Origin: Polytrichum commune
Lineage: Eukaryota > Streptophyta > Polytrichopsida > Polytrichales > Polytrichaceae
Assembly: GCA_950295325.1 (NCBI GenBank)
Contig: OX485804.1
Span: 66,626,033 to 66,690,032, forward strand
Direction: 5' to 3'
Length of the DNA: 64,000 nt
In this document: positions 1-11,770 of the stretch, piece by piece
How the letters are laid out: each line of letters opens with the position of its first letter
Position numbering within the stretch: position 1 is the first letter of the stretch
Program-made: the position numbers and the translations under genes
Notes under the pieces: generated by a model
Database searches by the model: none
The model's input: the letters and a program-made list of their open reading frames with translations, nothing else
What the model was told of the DNA's origin: nothing

Positions 1-1626
1 CGGCGAGTATTGGTGAAGCAACTGTCAATGCTTTGGCAGTTCATCAGCATTTGCTTCATATACTTCTTCACACTTGTTCAGAAAGAGGCACCGCATGCAT
101 GCGAGTTTTTGGAATTTTTGCAATGGAAAGAGGAAGAATTGATCAAAATGCAAACTATTCTTCGACAAGATGATGTATTGAATAAGCGACAATGCACAAA
201 GCTTGTTGCCAAGCTTTCTACAACCATGCATAGTATTATTGAGATGATCACATTCATCAAGCAATCCTTCGAAGTTAAGATGGTGGTGATGGAGTTACAT
301 CGTATCATACAAAAAGGGGGAGTATTGGTGAATGAATGTGGGAGTGGAGATTGGTGTTGTGCAACTCTTTTCCAAATAAACAACAAAGAGGCCTTTCGGG
401 AACTCGTGTCTGATTTGGAGTGTTGTTGGGAGGCAGTGCACGAGATATACTCGACAAACCATCCAAATCCACAAAACTACACAATGTGTACAGATTTGAA
501 TGTGGCTACTTTGAAGGAAGTTGAAGGCGATGAACAAGACTTGTTGAACAAACTTGAAAATGTGCTTGAGGACTCCAAAGAACACAAATTAGCAAAGCAT
601 TTGTGGAAGAGATTGAAATGTGACTTGCAACAAGTGAAAGGCGCAGAATTGGATGCTTTGGAAATACCTAAAGATTTTCCAAAACCTAGACTTGGGGAAC
701 TAATGGGTACGGGTGCATTTGGATCAGTGTACGAATCAAAATGGTTGGGATTGCCAAGTGCAACAAAAAAGTTGATTGTTCCAGAGGATTTGTCTGGTTT
801 TCGCAAAGAAGTTGGGATCTTGGCAGGCTTGAGCCACCCAAACCTCATCAAATACTTTTGTTGTGGAATAGACGAAGAATGTAAGGAGTTGTATTTGGTG
901 ATGGAGTTGATGGACATGAGTTTGACAAAAATGTTGGTGAAGCTCAATAAGACACTCCTACCATATGTTATTGCAATTGATGTTATGCTTCAAATTGGAA
1001 GTGGCATGTGGTATCTTCACGACATGCATGTTGCCCATCTTGACTTAAAGCCGGACAATGTGCTTTTAAGCTCCATGACCATTGATGGAGCAAAGGGTAC
1101 TAGGCCTTCTCATTATAATGTCAAATTGATTGATTATGGCACTTCTAAAATGGAAGTTCAAAGCAAACCGCAAAAACAAAAACATGATTGTATTGTTGGT
1201 ACACCAAGGTATATGGCACCTGAGCAAAGGGAAATAAACCTCACTCATATGGCATGTCTTTTCCAAGCGGATGTATGGTCTTTTGCTATGACATGTTCAG
1301 AGATCCTTTCCCGGAAGGTACCATTTCATCACACACATGATATGAGAGAAATTCTTCCAAAAATAAAGAAGGGTGAAAGGCCGGAGCTACCTATCAATTG
1401 TGGGGAGCTTACCGAATTGATCGAGGAATGTTGGAGAGAGGATCCCTTACAAAGGCCGACATTCTCGGATATTTGCAAGAGACTTATAGGCTTGAAGAAA
1501 ATGTTCATGAAGGGAACATATTTGAGTGATATGGTTCCGCAATTTGATGGAGTTAGGAATCTTTTTCCAAAGTTGTCAACAACGTTGAAAGGTTGCAAAG
1601 AAGAAACGAATCACAGTAGTCGGAAG
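1..1626 (+). CDS. Kinase exon of a kinase-NB-ARC-LRR (PNL) immune receptor, 5' partial
   Basis: The reading frame is open to the window edge, so the 5' end lies outside; the first ATG inside is at 28. About 220 residues of helical, cysteine-containing sequence precede a protein kinase domain. Kinase motifs visible are a glycine-rich loop GTGAFGSVY (about 700-725), HLDLKPDN (1036-1059, HRD changed to HLD), DYG in place of DFG (1132-1140), APE (1216-1224) and a DVWSF helix. The helical N-terminus may be a four-helix-bundle (MLKL/HeLo-like) domain; that is inference. The exon ends at 1626 in phase 0 before GTAAAT, and the next exon starts at 1784 after ATATAG, giving a 157-bp intron. The retained intron adds only a short run to a stop at 1683. 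A kinase fused ahead of NB-ARC-LRR defines the PNL class described in mosses. The likely role is intracellular pathogen sensing. HLD suggests a non-RD or weak kinase. Confidence 0.85.
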
Positions 1627-1783
1627 GTAAATGCCACTTCCATTACAGTGAGCTCACTATTTAAGTTGTTCTCAATTTATTAATTGCTTTGATTTATTAT
1701 TGTGGATGTTTGAAGTTGAACATATTTTTTTGGTGGTAAGATATAATAGAGTTTATTGATATATTTATGTGTTGTACATATAG

Positions 1784-2836
1784 GTGTTTGATGGAACATT
1801 ACTAAATGATCCAACGGTGGTTAGTCTTGAGAACAACCTTGCAAGGGTGAAAGATCGCCTCAAAGAAGTGAATACCTTGGGTATTGTGGGTATGGGTGGA
1901 ATAGGGAAGACCACATTGGCAAAGGCCATATTTGATGATGTGAAGTCCACATACGATGCATCATGTTTTGTGGGGCAATTGAAAAGTAGGAGTTTGCTTG
2001 ATATTCTACGTGAAATTTTATCAAAATTTGGCATGGACAAAGAAGCCAAGGATTTAGTACATGCGCACAACTTGATGGAAGAATTGTTGGACAAAAAGAA
2101 AGTCCTTTTGATCTTGGACGATATTAAGGATGAAGCTCAAGTGGATGACATTATACCAACGGTCATCTTAGACCGGAGCAAGGGTAGCACACTTATTATA
2201 ACAACTCGTGATTGGGGTGCAATTAGAAATCGTGTGAGGGCGGGTGGTACAAGGTTTGATGTGAGCAAGTTAGATGGTGTTGCGGCAAAAACTCTCTTCA
2301 ACATTCATTCTTCTTGGAAAGCATCTCAATTATTACCACAATTTAATGATATACACGACATAATTGTGGAAGCTTGCAAGGGCTTGCCTTTGAGTTTGAA
2401 AGTCATGGGGGCATACTTACGTGGAAAGGGAAAATTGCGAAGTTGGGAACGTGCATTGCAAAGGATGGAAAGGGGAAGAAATTTGGACGGGGAGGATGAT
2501 GAGATATGGAATACCTTGAGAGTAAGCTTCGATGATGGTTTAACTCAAGAAGAAAAAAATATGTTTTTGGACATAGCTTGCTTCTTCGGTAGAGATGTGC
2601 ATCCTAGTGGCATGTCAAAAGAAAGAGCCCTACGCATATGGACAGATAACAACATCCCTCCAATTTCCGCATTGGAGAATTTGGTCCATCGAGCATTGGT
2701 AACCATAGAACTTGATGGTGACGGTGATGAAATTTTGCAAATGCACGACCAACTGCGTGCCATGGGACAAATGATTGCTGAGAAGGAGTATGCGGGTACT
2801 CGAATTTGGAACACAAACGGACTTACAAGTTGCTCG
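1784..2836 (+). CDS. NB-ARC exon of the PNL receptor
   Basis: This exon is in frame with the kinase exon and encodes a complete NB-ARC nucleotide-switch module. Motifs in order are P-loop GMGGIGKTT (about 1889-1915), kinase-2 LLILDD (about 2105-2122), RNBS-B TLIITTRD (about 2190), GLPL within CKGLPLSLK (about 2376-2400), RNBS-D FLDIACFFG (about 2564-2590) and MHD (2741-2749). The kinase-2 motif ending in DD and the FLDIACFF motif are TIR-NLR-like rather than CC-NLR-like. After MHD comes the RIWN stretch that usually precedes the LRR. A donor GTATTT at 2837 keeps phase 0 into the next exon at 3076. NB-ARC domains bind ADP in the resting state and ATP when active. No disabling change is visible in this exon. 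Confidence 0.85.
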
Positions 2837-3075
2837 GTATTTTACTAACATTGTCTACATTAAGACATTCCCTTATGTATTATAATTGCAAATGATGCTT
2901 TAAAACTTTCGGCTTGATGGAAAACCTTCAATTTAGAATGACATTTTGGGTGGATATTTGGTAAATTTTTAGCATGTCATAGATGTTTAGCACAAACTCA
3001 TGTCAAGTACTAGTACTTTTATAAAAATTTACACAAGTTTAAGTTGTTAATACTTTCATGTATTATGGAAAACAG

Positions 3076-4284
3076 GATGTGGGAAAACTTCAAGGTTGTT
3101 TTTACTTTGGCAATGGAATAAACCACAACCTATCTCAGGTTCAACAAATCCAAGATGGTGGTCTCAGCAATCTTCGCTTATTGAGTTTTCATAGCGAAGA
3201 CAAAGAGATTTCACATGTCATCAGCAACATAGAGTGCATTTGTCCACTTGCTGCACACGCTTTGAGCTTGAAATGTTTTATGATAGACTTAGAACAATTT
3301 AGTCGGGGTGAGATGAGATTCCAAACTTGGGATGACATGCGTTTGGAGACTTGTGGAAATCTATTAACGACTGCACATCTTTGGAAATCTTTACTAAAGT
3401 TACAAGTATTGCAATTGCGACGATGTTCATTCTTGAATCAAATACCGAAAGAAATATTTTCAATAACCACTTTAATGGAATTAGATTTGGAAGGTTGTAC
3501 CAGCTTGACAACGATACCGGAAGGATTGGGGAACTTGAGTTCTTTGACAACTCTAGATTTGAAATCGTGTGAGAGCTTGACAACGATACCGGAGGGATTG
3601 GGGAACTTGAGTTCTTTGACCAACCTTCGTTTGAGCGACTGTACGAGCTTGAGAACGATTTCGGAGGGATTGGGGAACTTGAGTTCTTTGACTAGACTTC
3701 GTTTGAGTGGTTGTAGAAGCTTGACAACGATACCGGAGGGATTGGGGAACTTGAGTTCTTTGAAAACCCTGGATTTGAGCAACTGTACGAGCCTGACAAC
3801 GATACCAGAGGGATTGGGGAACTTGAGTTCTTTGACCACCCTTCGTTTGAGCAACTGTACGAGCTTGACAACGATACCGGAGGGATTGGGGAACTTGAGT
3901 TCTTTGACAACCCTTCGTTTGAGCGGTTGTAGAAATTTGTTAACGATACCGGAGGGATTGGGGAACTTGAGTTCTTTGACCAGCCTATATTTGACCGACT
4001 ATACGAGCTTGACAACGATACCGGAGGGATTGGGGAACTTGAGTTCTTTGACCAACCTGAATTTGAGCAACTGTACGAGCTTGACAACGATACCGGAGGG
4101 ATCGGGGAACTTGAGTTCTTTGAGAACCCTATATTTGGATAGGTGTACGAGCTTGACAACGATACCGGAGGGATTGGGGAACTTGAGTTCTTTGAAAACC
4201 CTATATTTGTATAGGTGTACGAGCTTGACAACGATACCGGAGGGATGGGGGAAGTTGAGATCTTGGGAAACACACTGGATTTGA
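3076..4284 (+). CDS. LRR exon of the PNL receptor, ending early at a frameshift
   Basis: The exon begins after AACAG (3071-3075), in phase with the NB-ARC exon, so the second intron is 239 bp. About 130 residues of linker and degenerate LRR are followed by eleven nearly identical 24-residue leucine-rich repeats of the form LTTLDLSNCTSLTTIPEGLG. The unit between about 4245 and 4270 carries two extra bases relative to every neighbour, so this frame runs into a stop at 4282-4284. The LRR would form the ligand or effector-recognition surface. Either the receptor ends here as a shorter protein, or the allele is a pseudogene; the intact repeats that continue in another frame favour the second reading. 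Confidence 0.75.
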   Translation, partial: DVGKLQGCFYFGNGINHNLSQVQQIQDGGLSNLRLLSFHSEDKEISHVISNIECICPLAAHALSLKCFMIDLEQFSRGEMRFQTWDDMRLETCGNLLTTAHLWKSLLKLQVLQLRRCSFLNQIPKEIFSITTLMELDLEGCTSLTTIPEGLGNLSSLTTLDLKSCESLTTIPEGLGNLSSLTNLRLSDCTSLRTISEGLGNLSSLTRLRLSGCRSLTTIPEGLGNLSSLKTLDLSNCTSLTTIPEGLGNLSSLTTLRLSNCTSLTTIPEGLGNLSSLTTLRLSGCRNLLTIPEGLGNLSSLTSLYLTDYTSLTTIPEGLGNLSSLTNLNLSNCTSLTTIPEGSGNLSSLRTLYLDRCTSLTTIPEGLGNLSSLKTLYLYRCTSLTTIPEGWGKLRSWETHWI

Positions 4285-4778
4285 GCAACTGTACGAGCTT
4301 GACAACGATACCGGAGGGATTGGGGAACTTGAGTTCTTTGACAACCCTAGATTTGGGTGGATGTACGAGCTTGGCAACGATACCGGAGGGATTGGGGAAC
4401 TGGAGTTCTTTGACCACCCTCGATTTGAGCAACTGTACGAGCTTGACAACGATACTGGAGGGATTGGGGATCTTGAGTTCTTTGACTAGCCTGGATTTGA
4501 GCAACTGTACGTGCTTGACAACGATACCAGAGGGATTGGGGAACTTGAGTTCTTTGACGAGCCTAAATTTGAGCGACTGTATGAGCTTGACAACGATAGC
4601 GGAGGGATTGGGGAACTTGAGTTATATGACCTGCCTAGATTTGAGGAACTGTACGAGTTTGAGAACAATACCGGAGGGATTGGGGAACTTGAGTTCTTTG
4701 ACCAGCCTAAATTTGAGCGACTGTACGAGCTTGACAACGATACCGGAGGGATTGGGAAACTTGAGTTCTTTGACAACC
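3469..4778 (+). repeat. 72-bp tandem repeat encoding LRR units (about 18 copies)
   Basis: About eighteen direct 72-bp units encode the LRRs. Conservation runs across the whole unit, including silent positions, with changes concentrated at the few residues between the conserved leucines. This looks like recent unequal crossing-over or gene conversion. The repeats create long open frames on the other strand and in other phases that are not genes. Confidence 0.9.
4275..4778 (+). pseudogene. Frame-shifted remainder of the LRR array, cut by an inserted element
   Basis: Seven more 24-residue LRR units plus the start of an eighth continue here in the frame displaced by the two-base insertion upstream. 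The last unit stops in mid-repeat at 4778, where unrelated sequence beginning TGTCACGG starts. The gene therefore has both a frameshift and a 3' truncation by a mobile element, and its natural C-terminus is not in the window. Confidence 0.7.
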
Positions 4779-5121
4779 TGTCACGGTATGCGGCGTCGAC
4801 GGCCGCACCTTATTCGTTGGGTTCATCCATTTAGATCTAGATGGATGAATTTAGATGTGGAGAGGAAGGCTCCTAAGTGAGGAGCCTCCTCCTTGGCTTG
4901 GCATTCTTGCCAAGTCAAATCTTGTGAGTGAGTGTGTGGAGAGAGCTTGTGTGAGGTGAAGATTGCATGTTTTTGCAATAAATCTTGAGTTCTTCTCCCC
5001 CTACGTACACTCTTGGATTCTCCCATGATGGAGTGAGAGATAGCTTGACTCATTGTGTGCATTTGAAGAGAGATTTAGAACTCTTATGAGTGTTTGACTC
5101 TCTTCCTTCTCACTTGGCAAG
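4779..5121 (+). mobile_element. LTR-like sequence that truncates the LRR gene
   Basis: It starts TGTCACGG at the LRR break. It shares blocks (CAAGTCAA...TTGTGAGTGAG...GAGAGAGCTTGT, and GGATTCTCC...GAGTGAGAGATAGCTTGACTC) with the reverse complement of the LTR-like sequences at 12183-12616 and 61451-61890. A plausible end is ACTTGGCA near 5121, by analogy with ACTTGACA in the 61-kb copy. I see no matching target duplication, so the right edge is uncertain. Confidence 0.5.
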
Positions 5122-5627
5122 AGTACTTCATTTTTGTATCTTTTTTCTTTTTTCTTCTTGAGTCTTGAGATTTAACGCGCAAAGGGGCGCGTGGGGGTAA
5201 GGAGCGACGAAGTTCCGGAATTTTGGATCGGAGAAAGCCGCAGATTGTTTAAGCAATAAGAAGAAAATTAATTTCTTGTGAATGTCACATCAAGTTGAAG
5301 TGTGGTGAGAAATCTTTCAATTTTATACGGAATTTCTTGGCATGAGTTGCCTACAAGGATGAATTTGTGAAGTGGGAGGTGAAGGGGGCATTCTTGATCC
5401 TCAAAAATGTTCGAATTTTAGACCAAAAAAAAAAAACCAAAAAAAGAGAGTCAGAGGCCGCAGCTGCTTCTGCTGTTCCTGTTGTTGCGGTTGTTGTTGC
5501 TGTGTGGCTACTGTGGCTGGCCGCTGGCCAGCGGCTTGATGCGGCTGCCTGCAGCTCGCAGCGGAAGGCCAGCAAGCAGGCAGGCTGCAGCCAGGGCAAG
5601 CAGCAGACCAAGGCCAACAGTCCAAAG
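5122..5627 (+). other. Probable retroelement internal fragment, no gene
   Basis: A pyrimidine-rich run, a poly-A tract (5426-5437) and a GC-rich, CTG/GCC-biased stretch (5455-5600) follow the LTR-like block. The arrangement, an LTR followed by A-rich and GC-rich sequence, is mirrored on the other strand at 60723-61890. The stretch is cut off by the TIR element starting at 5628. A 132-codon open frame across it is compositionally biased and not recognisable. Confidence 0.35.
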
Positions 5628-6773
5628 ACCCGGGTACGCAACTCCCATATTATACGCAGGGGGCATCGTATTAAAAACGGCTTAGATGACGGCTTTTGTA
5701 AAAATTATATCAAATTATGTCAAATTAAAATGATCGAAAAGTTGGGTGAAGACCAAATTAAATAAAATGAGATGAAAAAAAGTTGGATAAGGACCAAATT
5801 AAATAAAATGAGATGAAAAAAAATTGGGTTGCATATTTATTAAGAAAAAACTCCAACGTATATAAACAATTGAAACACCTAGTTTTTTAACCTTGAAGAG
5901 CGTCTAAGAGGGATATTCAATGTAGATGTCGGATTAGTATTCACAAATGATAGAGGGTCCTTTCGAGGTCTCCCTCTTTTGGAAGGAGTTGTGGCAATTA
6001 CAGGTGTAACATATTCCTCCTCCCTATCTCTACCTCCACTACATGACCCTCTACGCTTCATCTCACAATCCATGTGTTTGATTAAGCCAAGGATGACCCT
6101 CCCAAATGAGCACAAACACACTCCAAAGCGACGACACAAAGGCTCCAAAGCAAAGCCACACACTCCAAAGCAAAGGACACAAAGGCTCCAAAACCGAACA
6201 CAAAAGCTTCAAAGCGAATATATAGAAGCCTCAAACCCTAAGCCCTAACCCTAAACCGGGAACCCATGATATTTTGAAATGCCCCATGATACCCTTGAGT
6301 AGTCGGGGCACCATATGATATATATGGTCTTAAAAATACATACCTCAACTGTATCCTAACACAAATCATTAGTTTTCTATCCCAACAGTTAAACCAATAA
6401 GTTGCCTATACATAATTTCAAAAAATCCACACGAATATTTGCCTCCAATTAGAATTATAAGCCACAAATAGTTGCCTCCCATTAAAATTATAAGTCATTC
6501 ACAATGTTAAAATTTTATTAAAAAATCCAAAAAGTTGGGTAGTTTGACCTATGGTACATGTATTAAAAAAAATCATATAATTAGGTTTTTAATGCAATTA
6601 TATGCTTCAAAATATATTCATTTCCTATATATAATTACATTTTTGGATTCGTTGTTAGAAGGGCTACAATGGTTTCCTACATTAAAACAAATTTTATCAT
6701 TCAATATTGGATTAAAACGCATTATAAGTGATTATAATCAGGACCATATAATACGGGAGTTGCGTACCCGGGT
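5628..6773. mobile_element. Non-autonomous TIR transposon with a 6-bp target duplication
   Basis: The ends are inverted repeats starting ACCCGGGTACGCAACTCCC, with A or G at the next position and then TATTATA. They are flanked by CCAAAG on both sides (5622-5627 and 6774-6779). The 1146-bp interior is AT-rich, holds a short telomere-like CCCTAA run at about 6236-6258 and an AT-hook-encoding fragment, and has no transposase. Superfamily is uncertain. Confidence 0.7.
5879..6163 (-). pseudogene. Small open frame with an AT-hook, inside the TIR element
   Basis: The 94-codon frame encodes a basic tail with the core KRGRPRKDP, a canonical AT-hook that binds the minor groove of AT-rich DNA, followed by RRSSRLKN. 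The N-terminal half is cysteine-rich and unrecognised. It lies inside a transposon whose transposase is otherwise missing, so it is most simply a remnant of the transposon protein. Only the AT-hook is convincing. Confidence 0.35.
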
Positions 6774-6779
6774 CCAAAG

Positions 6780-7005
6780 ATTGCAACAAGCGTGCAAATA
6801 ACTAAACCTCAACACTGGGGATAGTGATCGGGAAGATTTTTTGTTTAGACGTAATCAATAGAGATCCGGGTGGTTGCAAGTCCAACCGGTTGTGTATTTT
6901 TATTTATTTATTTATTTATAATTAATCAATGCGTTAATGAATTAAAAACAGATTAATTGTTTTTATTTTTTATTCTAATTAGATTAATTAATTAGTTTAA
7001 CCCCA
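6780..7005. other. AT-rich spacer
   Basis: This is an AT-rich stretch with an ATTT run at about 6899-6918. It ends in the CCCCA target duplication of the next element (7001-7005). I see nothing coding. Confidence 0.5.
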
Positions 7006-8788
7006 TGTGAGGCCAAACCCACCACCCTTAAGCGTCCTAGTCCGGGTGATGGTTTTGAGAATCACATGTATTGTTTGTGTATTGAAAATGCTCCCTTCAC
7101 ACCCCAAGGCATTTATGTCATTTTGAATCACTTTGTTTATTAATGGTAGCCTCTTGACTTATGGCCGAATTGGCCTTCTCAAGGGTCCAACCGGCGGCCT
7201 TGGCAACACAAGCTCTCAAAGATATTCCTCTTTGGCCTTTGATTATCCTCTCCTTCACTTTTCCATTGCTAGGGTCTTCCACTTTCTCCATCGGCCTAAC
7301 CTCCTTCGTCTCGCCACCGCGGATGTCCTCCACCTTCTCCATTAGTAATCCAAGTGATTTATTTTGACCAATAGGTTCAAGTGTTGAAAAACACTTTTAT
7401 CAATGGTTCAAGTACCAAATACATTTAAAAGTCACACATGCCCTACCTAGCCTAATAAATCCAATACTTACCTAAGTCTTAATATATTCTAAAATAGTCT
7501 ATTGTGGTTCAAGGTTAATTTGTGGGGAGGTGACTAAGGTTTATATTTATTAACTCGTTAAGTGAAGGCCTAACAAGGCTTAGACCGGCTTGATCCAAGA
7601 CTCGGCTCAGCAGCAGCTTGTATGTAGCAACCGGCTTAACCAGCTGACCCTCGGCCCAGCAGCAGCTGAGTTGTATGTAGCAACCGGCTTAACCAGCTGA
7701 CCCTCGGCTCAGCAGCAGCTGTATGTAGCAACCGGCTAACCAGCTGACCCTCGGCTCAGCAGCAGCTGTATGTAGCAACCGGCTAACCAGCTGACCCTCG
7801 GCTCAGCAGCAGCTGTATGTAGCAACCGACTAACCAGCTGACCCTCGGCCAGCAGCAGCTGTATGTAGCAACCGACTAACCAGCTGACCCTCGGCCAGCA
7901 GCAGCTGTATGTAGCAACCGGCTAACCAGCTGACCCTCGGCTCAGCAGCAGCTGTATGTAGCAACCGGCTAACCAGCTGACCCTCGGCCAGCAGCAACTT
8001 GTATGTAGCAACCGGCTAACCAACTGACCCTCGGCCAGCAGCAGCTTGTATGTAGCAACCGGCTTAACCAACTGGCTCACTTAAATGACGCCACCTTAGG
8101 TGCTAATCAAGCATCCACTAATCCCTTTCTTCTTTGCACTTTGGCTAAATGAGCTAAACTAAACCACTAATGACTAAACTAATCTAACACACAACTACTC
8201 TAAGAGCTACTTACTTCACCCACCTTGTCCCAAGCGCTAAGAGCTCACACCCTTGAGAGACAATGAGGGAGAGAGCTTAACTAATTAAATTCACTAAAAC
8301 TAATAACCTACACACGTGGCTCAAGCTCTTAAGAGCTTGCTCCCTTGAGAGCGCTTGATGGAGAGAGAGGCAAATGAGAGAAAAAACACCTTAAGTAGCA
8401 AAGAGGGAGAGAGGGAGAGAGAGGTGAGGATAGGGTGAGAGGATTAGCACCTCCAATCACAATCCTTTAACCCTCTCCTCCAAAGTAGGGACTAATCCCC
8501 ATCCACCAAGCTTCCTTCTTCCTAAACTAACAAAGTGGATCCAAAAGTGGGCATTTAACCCGCGGAGCTCACCTTGCTTCACCTTACCCCCTACTCACAT
8601 AATCAAGGCATCCTCTTATTGAAATCAAACCTTGAAATAACTACACAACACATTCTAATGCCTAAACTTAAATCCACACCACACTTCACTATTTTTATGT
8701 TTTGTGAATAATCATAACACCTCAAAGTCAAACTAAAATTGGTTTTGAAGAGTTAATCACCACATGTGGGCACCATTTTGGGCTCACA
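7006..8788. mobile_element. Solo-LTR-like element (TGTGAG...CTCACA), TSD CCCCA
   Basis: It begins TGTGAGGCCAAACC and ends TTTTGGGCTCACA, with the 5-bp duplication CCCCA at 7001-7005 and 8789-8793. TG...CA ends, a 5-bp TSD and the absence of any protein gene fit a solo LTR. Its first 60 bases match the start of the element at 18338 and the reverse complement of the end of the element at 29818-32771. The interior carries a 47-bp tandem array. Confidence 0.7.
7603..8075. repeat. 47-bp tandem repeat, about 10 copies
   Basis: Units read roughly CAGCAGCAGCTGTATGTAG, CAACCGGCTAACC, then AGCTGACCCTCGG. Small variants include CGGCTTAACC and CAACTGACC. The array lies within the LTR-like element and has no coding continuity. 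Confidence 0.85.
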
Positions 8789-8793
8789 CCCCA

Positions 8794-9182
8794 AAAACCT
8801 AGGAGGATTATGGAAGGATTTATTTCCACCAAATACTCAAATCTGTTAACCCAAAAGCAGTCACACCACAATTAATCTCACCTGAAAATTTTCATAGACA
8901 GACTCACAAAACAGCTTTGAATTCTTTCTCATTCTATTCCTAGAAAATGGGTGGTCACATGAAAACAGGGAACCCATAACCCCAAAAACCAAGGAGAGCT
9001 AGCTGGTGGGTGGGGTGTAGAAGAATTTTCCACCAAAAACTCAAAAATCCCAGGATGGATAAGACGCTATGATACAGATGTGTGCATAATCAAGATTCAC
9101 AATCCGAATCTCTCAAATTCCACACTGACTGGACATTTTTTTTGATAAACCACCCACCCACCCACCCACCCACCCACCCACC

Positions 9183-9214
<32 letters not shown>

Positions 9215-11085
9215 TACACACACACCAGTTCTGGTTGCAAGAAGCTGGCCGAGGTGCACACTTCCCTGCCACGAAGACGATGAAGCCGAGCTTAGTAGTG
9301 CACAAGCTTTCAGTGAAGAAATTGAAGGATTTTTTTGCGCAACGGTGCAAAGGAGGCACGCAGGAGCGAGGATTGAGAGGTGCGTGGCTCTTGCAGTGCG
9401 AAACAGGAGGTTGAAGAAGAATGTGCCACCACAGATGCGGCCCTCGCCATAGCCACCATCATCGTTCCTTACTCCTACCAATTTGTGCTTCTCAAATCTG
9501 GCAGGCAGGCAGCAATTCCACCCCAACTTTTCGACTCTGTGAATGATCCCAGTGCGCCAGGTTAACGTACGCAAGGATTTGTTGATTCCAAAACGCCCTG
9601 GCTCCTTGGCAATCTCGGCACTGCGAGCGACGAGCTCCGACGACGATGTAGAGGATTTCGATTCGGAGGAGGCTAACCCTAACCCTCTAGGGCGACGTGA
9701 CCGCCTCAGAGGGCGGCATTTCGGGAAAGGCCTATAGTCCCTCCTCCTCGACAAGCAGTTAACCTCCTCATCTTCACTTTCTCTCTCTTCATTCTATCCC
9801 TACACCTCCACCTACTTCCCCGCAACTACTACAAATGTGAAGTACATGTGTAGTTTAACCCTAGTGTTAACATCTAAAAGTTGAAATGTACATGTTTAGA
9901 ACATGCCCAAAAATTGTAGTTGAACCTTTAAAGGTTGAGCACTTCATAGTACATCACAAAGGACATAAGCCATCTCCGACTTTAGGTCGTCAATGAAATT
10001 GAAAGGACAATTCAACACATCATCTTTCTTTGGATTTTGCATGCAAAAGTTACAAGGATTTAAAGTTTTATTGTTAGACTACTCAAAACCGTTAACCGAA
10101 CCTAATGTAAAGGTGGTAGACATTCTCAAAATATGTATACATATCTAATGTGTAAGACTATAGGTTATTGGTTTTAGCACCTTTTTGTTTGTTGAGTTCC
10201 TATTGAAAACTTGATTCATTGAGGTAGAAGTGCCTATCATGGATACTTTGAGCATTATTTTCCACTATCAAAGCAAAGAGATTATCAAAATTGATTAATT
10301 TTTATGGTTATGAGCACAACGACATTAAGATCACATGAGTCAAAGCATGTATAATTCCCATAGAAGAATTTAAAGTCACAAAATATCATGTAACCCAAGG
10401 TTGTTGATTTGATAGGGAGGGATAGTAATTGGACACATCCCAACTTGCCTAGAGTTGAATTAAGATAGTACAATGTCTAGTGTTGAAGTCTCTTTTCACA
10501 CATTCCGTACTAGACAAAGACTAGAACATATGTATGGGCCTTCTAACCAATGAAGGGATGGTAGCCACCCATTCTTCGAACACATCCAAACACAATTCTT
10601 TGAGACCAACTCAACCCGAATAAACAAACTCACGCAACTACTATAAACCAATGATTAGATGACACTAGAACAATGGCAAACCGCCTACACTACTCTTGAC
10701 AACCTTATATCTAATATTTCAATTACAATCCTAAAACACATGCAGTGAACCACCGATACCAACACTTCCAAACAAAATAGCTAAACAAGGGGGTTGTTTT
10801 CCCCAAAAAAAACTGCCAAAAATGTGGAAAAAAACACCTCTCAATTTACCAGATCGCCCGGAAAACAATATGCATAGTTAAAAACAACCATAACACGCAA
10901 AATCACCGTAGTCAACCACACTCATACTATCATACCACCTCCCCCAAACCCCTCACTTCCACTAGACCCACAAATATAAATAATACCCAAGAAAACAACA
11001 CATGTCCAAATGAAGCTCATAGAATCACCTAAAAAAAATTTAAAAGCTATATCAAAATATCAACAAGTATATGACAAAAGCCAAA
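8794..11085. other. 2.3 kb without a recognisable gene
   Basis: The stretch contains a CCCA microsatellite (about 9151-9192) running into a CA repeat (about 9192-9225). It also has a GC-richer patch at 9230-9740 with short open frames of 60 to 110 codons but no recognisable domain, then AT-rich sequence to 11085. One frame (9543-9737) has an acidic run followed by an RGR-type basic run but no start context or homologue that I recognise. Confidence 0.4.
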
Positions 11086-11770
11086 AACATTATATTCGTT
11101 AATTTGAGATTTTTAAGCATTTTGAGACATTTACATGTATAAGAACATAAGATAAATCCAAAAAATATTGGGGATTGGCATGTGAAACTCAAACACGCAC
11201 ATTTAAGATTGGCGATACAATCACAAATGAAGGGTACAACAAAAATAAGAACCCAAATTAAGACGGTTTCAGTAGGACAACCAAAACCGGACACAACATT
11301 GAAGGAGAAACGAGATATTCATATAAAGGAAAATAGAAAATACAAGGTTTGGTCTAAGAAAGTAAGTAGAAAGCAAGTGCTACATAACCATTATTGGATA
11401 GTGCAACCTAAACTAAGCCTACTTATGTATAATGTCTATGCTAATGTTCCTTCATGGCTTTGGCTGTCGTTTCCTTTGCTCGCATCACCTCCACATTCCA
11501 GAAATCTCTGCTCCATGGTTGTAGCCAAGGTCGGGACGAGGGCCCATCATGATACATATAGGAGGCAAATGAGAACCCAAATTATAGGAAGACAAATTTG
11601 AATGGGATGCCATTTGGGAAGAAGATTGCCTCCCACTTCTACACATTGCATGGAAACGCTTCAATTCGATGGATAGGGCGCCTTTGGAATGGGTTGGTAT
11701 CGGATTGGACTCAACCTATAAATGGACAAAACAAGGGAGAGAGGGGAGGGGGGGGGGGGGAGGAGGAAGA

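Noticed and set aside
3438-4834. Long open frames on the minus strand and in the third phase across the LRR array
   Set aside because: They are side effects of the 72-bp periodicity, which keeps any stop-free phase open; no independent start, domain or codon pattern supports them.
9082-9754. Several 60-210 codon frames around the CCCA/CA microsatellite
   Set aside because: They depend on the microsatellite and lack domains or a plausible start.
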